Source: an uncultured Flavobacteriales bacterium (lineage in GTDB: Bacteria; Bacteroidota; Bacteroidia; Flavobacteriales; UBA1820). Taken from it: a stretch of 29,533 bases of DNA. Shown in pieces: positions 18,360 through 25,109 of the stretch (position 1 is its first letter; the number at the start of each line of letters is the position of its first letter). The DNA lies in NCBI GenBank assembly GCA_959608625.1, contig CAUHQV010000031.1, forward strand, positions 1-29,533, read 5' to 3'. A program made the position numbers and the translations under genes. The notes under the pieces were generated by a model, which was not told the origin of the DNA, ran no database searches, and worked only from the letters and a program-made list of their open reading frames with translations.

Positions 18360-19268
18360 TTAGAATTCCCGCACGCTGATGCTGCCCGATACCGTATTGG
18401 CCTGCACATTCACATCGCCGTTCCCCGAGCCGAGCCGGAGTTGGCGGCGTGCGCTGGCCAACCCTTCTATCCGGATGGAACCGCTCGTGCTGTTCAGGTT
18501 ATAATCATTGTTTTTCAGGCTCTTTTTAAAGAACAGACTTACGCTGCCGGATACGGTATTAGCATTGACCTGTTTTATCCGTTCGCCCAGATAGGCCGTC
18601 AGAGAACCCGACACCGAATTCAGGTTGACCGCCGCAAAATAGGCATCCTTCAGCCGGATCGACCCGGAAGTAGTCGAAATACCCGCCTTATCTCCTTTTA
18701 CCCTGTCCAGGGATATGCTTCCGGACGTGCTGCCTAATCTCACTGCGGATGCCGAAATATCCGATAGCCTTATGCTACCCGAAGTGCTGTTCATGGCCAG
18801 TTCCGCCACCGACAGGGATTGGGCCGCAATACTGCCGGACACCGTATTCACAGTGTATTTTTCGAGTGAAAAGCCTTCGGCCCTCACGCTGCCCGATACC
18901 GTGGCGATAGATACGGTCTTTACGCCGGCCGGAACCGTGATCTCCAGGTAACCCACCACATTGTTGAACGACAGTCCTTCGCGGGGTTCCTGGCGGATCT
19001 CGAGCGTCGAACCGTTCATCCGGGCCGTGATCCGGAAGTTTTTCTTGTTGACGGTCATCTTTTCCACATGGCATTTGACCGTTACCCGGCCTGTATTCCC
19101 GGCAGATATCCGTACAGGGAGTGCCGTCTGGGCGGCGCTTATGGCCGTTACCCCTTTATACGAATCGTCGATAAAGGTCTTGTTCTTGATCGTCTCGGCT
19201 CCGGCCGTAAAGGAAAACGCCGTCAGGGCGATTCCTACGAATAAAAGTAACAGTTTTTTCATGATCAT
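18360..19268 (-). CDS. Secreted DUF4097/GIN-like beta-repeat protein, paralog 3 (SGS type)
   Basis: 302 residues. Signal peptide MKKLLLLFVGIALTAFSF with cleavage near FTAGA-E; the start could equally be the Met at 19262 that gives MKKLL. The head domain TFIDDSYKGVTAISAAQTAL is shared with the array. All nine C-terminal repeats read S-G-S (e.g. TVSGSVRA, STSGSIRL, NTVSGSIS), in contrast to S-G-D in paralogs 1-2 and S-G-G in paralog 4. It ends SISVREF. Same operon, 42 bases after paralog 4. Function unknown. Confidence 0.85.
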   Translation of the reverse strand: MIMKKLLLLFVGIALTAFSFTAGAETIKNKTFIDDSYKGVTAISAAQTALPVRISAGNTGRVTVKCHVEKMTVNKKNFRITARMNGSTLEIRQEPREGLSFNNVVGYLEITVPAGVKTVSIATVSGSVRAEGFSLEKYTVNTVSGSIAAQSLSVAELAMNSTSGSIRLSDISASAVRLGSTSGSISLDRVKGDKAGISTTSGSIRLKDAYFAAVNLNSVSGSLTAYLGERIKQVNANTVSGSVSLFFKKSLKNNDYNLNSTSGSIRIEGLASARRQLRLGSGNGDVNVQANTVSGSISVREF

Positions 19269-19310
19269 CCTATTTTATTTGTTCATGTTCTATTCTTCTC
19301 GACAGAGATA

Positions 19311-20189
19311 TTACCAATTTCGTACCGTTATGCCTCCCGATACCGTCTTGGCGCGGACATCGGTCAGGTTCTTTCCCCCTTCGAAAGAAAATTTCCGGCG
19401 GCCGCTTCCTACGCCCTCCACACGGGCTCCTCCGCTCACCCCGCTAAGGGTATACCGGTTGTCTTTCAGTTCGCCTTTCAGGAACAGGCGGACACCGCCC
19501 GAAACCGTACTGAACGAGACCTTTTTGACATTTTCCCCTAGATAGGCCGCTACACCGCCCGAAACCGTCTTCCCCTGTATCCGGGCAAAATCCAACCCCT
19601 GAGCCCGGATCCCGCCGGACACCGTTTCCGCCACGACCAGTCCGCCGCTTGCATTTTCCAGGCTGATACCGCCCGAAACACTCTTGGCATCCAGTTTATC
19701 CCGCACGGAGCCGTCTGCGAATTTCACGCCGCCCGAAACAGTGGCTGCACTCAATTTATCGACTTGTACTCCTTCAAAATTGATACGCCCGGACACGGAT
19801 TTTACGGCAATATTTTTTACCGAAGCCGGCACCCGGATATTGATATAACCGGAAACATTATTGAAAGACATTTTATCGCCGGGTTCCTGGTATATTTCCA
19901 AAGTGGAGCCGACCATGCGGGCCGCTATCCGGTAACAGGAATCGTTCGTGTTCATTTTCTCCACGTAGCACTTTACCGAAAGAGTATCCGAACTCCCGGC
20001 CTCGATATTAACCGGCAGAGGCGTCTGTACGACCCGAAGGGACTGTACTCCCGTATAAACGGTATCGATAAACGTTTTATCGTTTATTTTTTCCGTACAA
20101 CTGCCGATATTGAACGACCCTCCCGAGGTAGTAAATACGCAGCTCGTGGCCAGTACGGCACAAAGGGCAAAAAGGAATATCTTTTTCAT
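19311..20189 (-). CDS. DUF4097/GIN-like beta-repeat lipoprotein, paralog 4 (SGG type)
   Basis: 292 residues. The start MKKIFLFALCAVLATSC has a lipobox-like ATSC, so this copy is probably a lipoprotein, unlike paralogs 1-3. Then comes the shared head (TFIDTVYTGVQSLRVVQTPL; CYVEKMNTND; VGSTLEIYQEPGDKMSFNNVSGYINI). The repeats read V-S-G-G seven times, with one V-S-G-R at the beginning. It ends GITVRNW. Starts 33 bases after the short first gene of the operon. Function unknown. Confidence 0.85.
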   Translation of the reverse strand: MKKIFLFALCAVLATSCVFTTSGGSFNIGSCTEKINDKTFIDTVYTGVQSLRVVQTPLPVNIEAGSSDTLSVKCYVEKMNTNDSCYRIAARMVGSTLEIYQEPGDKMSFNNVSGYINIRVPASVKNIAVKSVSGRINFEGVQVDKLSAATVSGGVKFADGSVRDKLDAKSVSGGISLENASGGLVVAETVSGGIRAQGLDFARIQGKTVSGGVAAYLGENVKKVSFSTVSGGVRLFLKGELKDNRYTLSGVSGGARVEGVGSGRRKFSFEGGKNLTDVRAKTVSGGITVRNW

Positions 20190-20222
20190 AGCGTTTTATT
20201 TTGTAATGATTATTATTCCGGA

Positions 20223-20714
20223 TCAATGATGGGATGAAATGCGCATATGCTCCCGGCCTTCGCAATTTTCATTGCTCACAGAACCCTTTCGGCTGACTAG
20301 ATCGATGGTTTTAGCGCGAATGCCATTTGCCTCTATATTTCCCTCCTGCGTTTCCACTTCGACTATCTCCACGCTCCGGGGCACTTTTACGGTAATGAGC
20401 CCCCGGGATTCCCTTACTTTGGCCCCGTAAGTCGGCTCTATCCGGAGCTTCCCCTTTTCTACGGTAAACCGGAACGGGGATTCCATGTTTTCGGCATCGA
20501 TACCCCGCAGGGTCATGTCGTCTATCCGTACAGCCACCGAAAGGGTGTCATTCTGGCCAGGGGACAGTTTCACATCCAGTCCTTTCTGCTTTATTTCCAA
20601 AGCTTCGATCCCGGTGAAGTCCTTGTTCTCTTTCTGGTCCCGGTAATGCACCTCGGACTGAAAAGAACAGGAAACACAGCATACTAATACAAAAGCGATT
20701 ATCAGGTTTTTCAT
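20223..20714 (-). CDS. Short DUF4097-like lipoprotein, first gene of the array
   Basis: About 163 residues from ATG 20714. The start gives MKNLIIAFVLVCCVSC, a lipoprotein-type signal with Cys after V-S. A longer reading from 20747 is unlikely because the -10 promoter element lies at 20752-20758, leaving no leader. The head region resembles the other paralogs (KDFTGIEALEIKQKGLDVKL; VAVRIDDMTLRG; LRIEPTYG), but only two or three repeat-like rungs follow (TQEGNIEANG, SRKGSVSNEN) and the S-G pattern is lost. It ends in the unusual REHMRISSHH. It is either a minimal head-only member or a C-terminally truncated copy. Function unknown. Confidence 0.75.
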   Translation of the reverse strand: MKNLIIAFVLVCCVSCSFQSEVHYRDQKENKDFTGIEALEIKQKGLDVKLSPGQNDTLSVAVRIDDMTLRGIDAENMESPFRFTVEKGKLRIEPTYGAKVRESRGLITVKVPRSVEIVEVETQEGNIEANGIRAKTIDLVSRKGSVSNENCEGREHMRISSHH

Positions 20715-20751
20715 GATCGGTTTTTTATTGTTTTTTCCCGCCTTCATTTCA

Positions 20752-20781
20752 TTAGACGAAAAGCCGGGGAAAAAGGTTACA
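20752..20781 (-). promoter_or_regulatory. Candidate ECF-sigma promoter of the DUF4097 array
   Basis: Minus strand: TGTAACC (20781-20775), 16 bases, then CGTCTAA (20758-20752). A GTAAC-type -35 plus CGTC-type -10 at this spacing is the layout I associate with ECF sigma factors in Bacteroidota; it is not the housekeeping TTTG/TAnnTTTG pattern. Transcription would begin near 20745, about 30 bases before the ATG at 20714. No ECF sigma or anti-sigma gene is in the window. Confidence 0.55.
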
Positions 20782-20866
20782 CATAAACGGCATTTTTTCC
20801 GGAATCAATCCCGGAAGATACCTATCAGACCGCTTTTTCCGGGAGAAAAGTTGCAGGAGGGCCCAT

Positions 20867-20897
20867 TTTTTTCATCGGGGGCAAATGCTTACCTTTG
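20867..20897 (+). promoter_or_regulatory. Housekeeping-type promoter for the ABC-F gene
   Basis: TACCTTTG at 20890-20897 is an exact match to the Bacteroidota -7 element TAnnTTTG, with TTTT (20867-20870) in the -33 position at a 19-base spacing. The start point would be near 20904, which supports ATG 20934 as the ABC-F start rather than the upstream in-frame start at 20895. Confidence 0.65.
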
Positions 20898-20933
20898 CCG
20901 GGATTTGAAAAGGTAAAAAAATTCGTTCGAAAT

Positions 20934-22553
20934 ATGCTCACGGTATCCAATCTTTCCCTTCAGTTCGGCAAGCGCGTCCTGTTCGAGGACGTGAACCTGA
21001 AATTCACCCCCGGCAACTGCTACGGGGTCATAGGCGCCAACGGGGCCGGGAAATCGACTTTCCTGAAAATACTCTCCGGAGAGATCGACCCCACCAGCGG
21101 GGCCGTATCGCTGGAAAAAGACAAGCGCATGTCCGTCCTTTCACAGGATCACTACGCTTTCGACGACCGTACGGTTTTGGACACCGTGATATCGGGCAAC
21201 AGCCGCCTTTCGGAAATAAAAACGGAACTCGACGCCGTATACGCCAAACCCGATTTTTCGGACGAGGACGGCCTGCGGGCCGGCGAGTTGAGCGACGCTT
21301 TTGAAAAAATGGGCGGATGGAGCGCCGAAAGCGACGCAGCCTCCCTGCTGTCTTCGCTGGGCATCACCGAAGACAAGCACTACGCCACCATGGGCGATCT
21401 GGAGACCAAGGACAAAGTGCGCGTCCTGTTGGCCCGGGCCCTTTTCGGCAACCCGGACGTACTGATCCTGGACGAACCCACCAACGACCTGGACATTTAC
21501 ACCGTCGGATGGCTGGAAGACTTTCTGGCCAATTACGACAACACCGTCATCGTAGTGTCGCACGACCGCCACTTCCTGGACGCCGTCTCCACACACATTG
21601 TGGACATCGATTTCAAAAAGATCAAAGTATTCTCCGGCAATTATACTTTCTGGTACGAATCCAGCCAGCTCGCTGCCCGCCAGCGCGCCCAACAGAACAA
21701 GAAAACGGAGGAAAAACGCCGGGAATTACAAGCTTTCATCGAACGCTTTGCCGCCAACGTGGCCAAGAGCCGCCAGGCGACTTCCCGCCGGAAAATGCTC
21801 GACAAACTCAATATAGATGAGATAGAGCCCTCCTCCCGCCGGTATCCGGGTATCATTTTCGAGACCGAGAGGGAGATCGGCGACCAACTGCTCAATATCG
21901 AAGGGTTGTCGAAAAGCATAGACGGCCAACCGTTGTTCCAGGATGTGAGCCTCAACCTGAAAAAAGGCGACAAGGTGGCATTCCTTTCGCGCGACACCCG
22001 CGCTACTACTGCCCTGTACGAGATACTCGCCGGGCTGGAAAAAGCCGATTCCGGCAAATACGAATGGGGCGTGACCACGACCCAGGCCTACCTGCCGGCC
22101 GACAACACCGCTTATTTCGAGAACGACCTTTCGCTGGTAGACTGGCTACGCCAATGGGCCAAGACCGAACCGGAACGCGACGAAGCCTATGTGCGCGGGT
22201 TTTTGGGCCGCATGCTCTTCAGTGGGGAAGAAGCCCTGAAAAAGGTCAACGTGCTCTCCGGAGGAGAAAAAGTGCGCTGCATGCTTTCCCGCATGATGAT
22301 GATGCGCGCCAACGTGCTGATGGTGAACGAACCGACCAACCACTTGGACATGGAATCCATCCAGGCGTTCAACAATGCCCTGACCAATTTCCGCGGCGCC
22401 GTCCTGATCACTTCCCACGACCACCAGTTTATCCAGACCGTTGCCAACCGTATCGTCGAAATAGGGCCCAAGGGCCTCATCGACCGGTATATGACCTACG
22501 ACGAATACCTGGAAGACAAAAAGATCCGCGAGTTGCGCGAAGGCCTTTACTAA
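20934..22553 (+). CDS. YbiT-like ABC-F ATPase
   Basis: Soluble ABC-F protein with two nucleotide-binding domains and no membrane segments; ABC-F proteins act on the ribosome as translation factors. 539 residues from ATG 20934. NBD1: Walker A GANGAGKST (34-42), signature region replaced by GDLETKDKVR (about 153), Walker B LILDEPTNDLD (about 176), H-loop SHD. A charged linker follows (about 240-305). NBD2: Walker A degenerate as FLSRDTRATT (about 350), signature LSGGEKVR intact (about 441), Walker B VLMVNEPTNHLD with Asn before the catalytic Glu. In the head-to-tail arrangement one composite ATP site is canonical and the other lacks both key elements. Similar Bacteroides proteins, as I recall them, share this. 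Monocistronic, ending at a strong terminator. Confidence 0.92.
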   Translation: MLTVSNLSLQFGKRVLFEDVNLKFTPGNCYGVIGANGAGKSTFLKILSGEIDPTSGAVSLEKDKRMSVLSQDHYAFDDRTVLDTVISGNSRLSEIKTELDAVYAKPDFSDEDGLRAGELSDAFEKMGGWSAESDAASLLSSLGITEDKHYATMGDLETKDKVRVLLARALFGNPDVLILDEPTNDLDIYTVGWLEDFLANYDNTVIVVSHDRHFLDAVSTHIVDIDFKKIKVFSGNYTFWYESSQLAARQRAQQNKKTEEKRRELQAFIERFAANVAKSRQATSRRKMLDKLNIDEIEPSSRRYPGIIFETEREIGDQLLNIEGLSKSIDGQPLFQDVSLNLKKGDKVAFLSRDTRATTALYEILAGLEKADSGKYEWGVTTTQAYLPADNTAYFENDLSLVDWLRQWAKTEPERDEAYVRGFLGRMLFSGEEALKKVNVLSGGEKVRCMLSRMMMMRANVLMVNEPTNHLDMESIQAFNNALTNFRGAVLITSHDHQFIQTVANRIVEIGPKGLIDRYMTYDEYLEDKKIRELREGLY

Positions 22554-22571
22554 GGCTTTTTCCTGCAAAAC

Positions 22572-22608
22572 ATAAAAAGCGCGCGCCGTTCAGGCGCGCG
22601 CTTTTTAT
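22572..22608. terminator. Bidirectional terminator after the ABC-F gene
   Basis: Perfect 16-bp inverted repeat, ATAAAAAGCGCGCGCC (22572-22587) and its complement (22593-22608), with loop GTTCA. GC-rich core with A-run before and T-run after, between two convergent genes. Confidence 0.92.
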
Positions 22609-22626
22609 ATGATTTTACTTCTTCTA

Positions 22627-23505
22627 TCAGAATAGAGCCTGTCCGTCGCTTACCACCACCAGCTCCCGCCCTTCCGAGAAAGCCCGGACGATGGCATCCG
22701 TCCCGTTGGAAAAGGTGCAGAGGGTCAACTCTTCCCCGCACACCTGCCGGGCGCGTATTTTTCCGACAAGCCGCATCCCGGCCGTACCTGCTACCTCGTA
22801 CCGCTCATAGACCTTGAACAGATCCCCGTTCCGCACCCCCATCGATGCGCCGCTGCGGATATACAATTCTTTGTATTTCCCTCTGGCATTGGGGGCCTCT
22901 ATCCGGAGTATTTCCGTCTGATATTTAAAATGGTTGTCTATATAGTAAACTATTTTCATCGGTATGGCAGCCAATGCCTCCCGGTCGGATTTTTCAGGGG
23001 AATCCCCGGAACCCGTTGCCTGGAATTCCTCCGGGGCAAAACTTTCACCGGTAAGCAGATCATAGCTGGTCAACGTGAACACAACAGTCGTAGTAAACCG
23101 GTTACTATCCCCCACTTTATCCCGTTTGAAGGAGCATTTTGTTACGGCACCCGACACCACGTAGCGTGCCCCGAGGGAACGGATCGCATCCGCCCGGCGC
23201 CGCTCGGCATCCCGCTGGCTGTTTATGATCGCCGAAGGACTGGAAACCATCCCGTACCCCGCATCCCGCAGGTCTGCTATCGTCTGTGCATCCACGACCC
23301 GGTGCCGTCCGCGATTGACGAAACCCTCGATCACCCGGGCCCGCAAAGCTTCCATATAAGGCGCCGGCACTTCCCTGGCCCTGGAGAAATAATCGATGAT
23401 GACCGTTTCTTTTTCCGGCGCGCCTTCCTGCTGACCCATCGAAGGGATAGCAAACAGTATCAGGCACATGAATGCAATATTGCGTAAAGTCTTTCCCATA
23501 AACAT
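22627..23505 (-). CDS. CsgG/HfaB-like secreted protein
   Basis: About 292 residues from ATG 23505 (ATG 23499 is equally possible). The longer reading would use a TTG inside the rpsO terminator and is rejected. A signal peptide ends near MGQQ. Residues from about 30 (VIIDYFSRAREVPAPYMEAL; NRGRHRVVDAQT; SLGARYVVSGAVT) resemble the CsgG-type nucleotide-fold domain of secretion or envelope proteins. The C-terminal part (YIRSGASMGVRNGDLFKVYE; LVGKIRARQV) resembles the C-terminal domain of FlgT-like proteins. Bacteroidota carry such CsgG/HfaB-family proteins without curli subunits; the role is unknown. No lipobox is obvious. Downstream of rpsO across a terminator; I found no separate promoter. Confidence 0.65.
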   Translation of the reverse strand: MFMGKTLRNIAFMCLILFAIPSMGQQEGAPEKETVIIDYFSRAREVPAPYMEALRARVIEGFVNRGRHRVVDAQTIADLRDAGYGMVSSPSAIINSQRDAERRRADAIRSLGARYVVSGAVTKCSFKRDKVGDSNRFTTTVVFTLTSYDLLTGESFAPEEFQATGSGDSPEKSDREALAAIPMKIVYYIDNHFKYQTEILRIEAPNARGKYKELYIRSGASMGVRNGDLFKVYERYEVAGTAGMRLVGKIRARQVCGEELTLCTFSNGTDAIVRAFSEGRELVVVSDGQALF

Positions 23506-23518
23506 TTTATTTAAAGTC

Positions 23519-23554
23519 AAAAAAACGCGCCGTCCGGGGCCGGAGGCACGTTTT
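23519..23554 (-). terminator. rpsO terminator
   Basis: On the minus strand, about 22 bases after the rpsO stop, AAAACGTGCCTCCGG pairs with CCGGACGGCGCGTTTT (one bulge, one wobble), followed by a run of seven T. It separates rpsO from the CsgG-like gene, though the two may be partly co-transcribed by read-through. Confidence 0.75.
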
Positions 23555-23575
23555 GATTTTCAAATAGCCGGGATT

Positions 23576-23845
23576 TTATTTTCTCAGTCCGAGCTGTTCT
23601 ACGATCTTACGGTAGCGCTCGATATCCTCGCGTTTGAGGTATTCGAGCAGGCTGCGGCGTTTACCCACCATCATCACCAGGGCACGCTCGGTGCCGAAGT
23701 CGTGGATATTCTTCTTCAAATGTTCCGTAAGGTGGTTGATACGATACGTGAAAAGCGCGATCTGGCCTTCCGTAGAACCGGTGTCAGTGGCCGATTTGCC
23801 GTACTGAGCGAAAATTTCCTGTTTCTTTTCTTTTGTAAGATACAT
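23576..23845 (-). CDS. rpsO: 30S ribosomal protein S15
   Basis: 89 residues, the standard length. S15 binds the central domain of 16S rRNA and helps start platform assembly. Diagnostic segments: TGSTEGQIALFTYRINHLTEHL (residues 22-43; TGS-x-E-x-Q-[IV]) and GKRRSLLEYLKREDIERYR (about 61-79). Start ATG 23845 gives the family's MYLTKEKK beginning. Own terminator downstream. It marks the last clearly core gene before the AT-rich island. Confidence 0.98.
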   Translation of the reverse strand: MYLTKEKKQEIFAQYGKSATDTGSTEGQIALFTYRINHLTEHLKKNIHDFGTERALVMMVGKRRSLLEYLKREDIERYRKIVEQLGLRK

Positions 23846-23867
23846 GCCAATATTGTTTTAAATGATT

Positions 23868-23898
23868 GTTATGTATTGTTTTAAAATACGTGGGCAAA
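23868..23898 (-). promoter_or_regulatory. Possible rpsO promoter
   Basis: Minus strand TTTG (23898-23895), exactly 19 bases, then TACATAAC (23875-23868). The -33 and spacing fit the Bacteroidota housekeeping promoter; the -7 keeps the TA and one T of TAnnTTTG but not the TTTG end, so it is weak. Confidence 0.35.
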
Positions 23899-24016
23899 TG
23901 TACGGATACTTTTTGGTTCCGCCAAAATGTTTCCCGGGATTTATTTCGACACCCTATATGCTTGTGCCTTGCTTCCCGGCGCTAAATACATCTTTTCCGG
24001 CACACCATGCCCCTCC

Positions 24017-25108
24017 CTATAGCCCATTATTCTTTTTATGTAATGTAAATCCTCCGCCTCTTAATTTCTTGTCTACTAACGCTAAATACTTCAAACCTGT
24101 CTGATCCGGTATATTTTCCACTCTTTCTATCCGCAATGCACTATAAATCGAATGAGCAAATCCAGGGAGGGCACCGATAACAGCCCCCATATTTCCACAG
24201 ACGGGAAAAGCAATGCCAGCCCCTATAATTCCACAAATTGACCCGCAGAATACACGCCCAAATCTGTTTTCATTCATTTTGGCGAGTAATTCTTCTTTCC
24301 TTAAATTCAACTCTTTCACCTTTTCAGAGAATAATTCTGAATTTTCATCGATATTAGGATCTAAAACTATTAACTCAACCCTGTTCCTGAATGCCTCCAA
24401 TGCCTTTTCATGTTTTTCTTTGAATTTGATTAATTTCCCCACATCTATTTGCTTTGGGAATGGTATCAATTCTTGCAATATCCTTTCCCTTTTACCATAT
24501 TTTGCTTTACATTCCGTTTCACCCGAATTTAAACGGATTTTCAATCCTAAACTTAATTCATCCGTAGTTGGCTGATACCCTATCTTCTTCCCGATGACAT
24601 TAGCCAGAAAAATCATAAGCTCCTGTGCCGTTTTCTTTTCTACCGCATACCACTGATCGTCTTTTCTCGCCGCTAAACCCATTTGAGATAATTGATCAAA
24701 AATTACACTTTCAAATTTACCGATATGTATATGGGAGCCTATATATTGTCCTTTTGGTATCTGATTTTGTGAACAAGAGAACTTATCAACATGAATATGA
24801 CTAACTCCTTTCCTGGGACCTGATTGGCTAATATAAAAACGTCTCTTGCATAGAATATCCCTGTTATCTTCCACATAATCCAAGAAAGTTTTAAAAACCT
24901 CCCACGGATAATCAAACACACTCATCGGGTCAATGGGATTTACTAATTCACTTTGAACCAACTCTCTCATTGATGGATCATATTTCTCCGGATTTTGAAA
25001 ATAATCTTGCGGGACAATCGAACCGACTTTATCATAATAAAGCAGAGATCTTATTGTCCAATTAGTCCTTGGGAGATTTATATACGGATAGTAAAGTATA
25101 TTTTTCAT
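24017..25108 (-). CDS. DUF6236 family protein with hydrophobic Gly-rich C-terminal segment
   Basis: 363 residues; I recognise the DUF6236 N-terminal pattern (ILYYPYINLPRTNWTIRSLL; YYDKVGSIVPQ). No enzymatic motif is visible. A charged, heptad-like helix (KVKELNLRKEELLAKMNENR) runs into a hydrophobic, glycine-rich stretch at about 287-325 (CGSICGIIGAGIAFPVCGNM and following), which could be a membrane-inserting hairpin. The last 38 residues are polar. It starts one base after the stop of the PLD nuclease gene (TAA-G-ATG), so the two are probably translated together. Much more AT-rich than the core genes. Function unknown; a partner role in a defence-type module is inference. Confidence 0.75.
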   Translation of the reverse strand: MKNILYYPYINLPRTNWTIRSLLYYDKVGSIVPQDYFQNPEKYDPSMRELVQSELVNPIDPMSVFDYPWEVFKTFLDYVEDNRDILCKRRFYISQSGPRKGVSHIHVDKFSCSQNQIPKGQYIGSHIHIGKFESVIFDQLSQMGLAARKDDQWYAVEKKTAQELMIFLANVIGKKIGYQPTTDELSLGLKIRLNSGETECKAKYGKRERILQELIPFPKQIDVGKLIKFKEKHEKALEAFRNRVELIVLDPNIDENSELFSEKVKELNLRKEELLAKMNENRFGRVFCGSICGIIGAGIAFPVCGNMGAVIGALPGFAHSIYSALRIERVENIPDQTGLKYLALVDKKLRGGGFTLHKKNNGL

Positions 25109-25109
25109 C

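Noticed and set aside
20715..20747. N-terminal extension of the first DUF4097-like gene from 20747
   Set aside because: It would place the start codon 5 bases from the -10 element and would put 11 charged residues before a good lipoprotein signal.
20895..20933. Upstream in-frame start of the ABC-F gene
   Set aside because: It overlaps the exact -7 promoter element TACCTTTG; ATG 20934 gives the family-typical MLTVSNLSLQF beginning.
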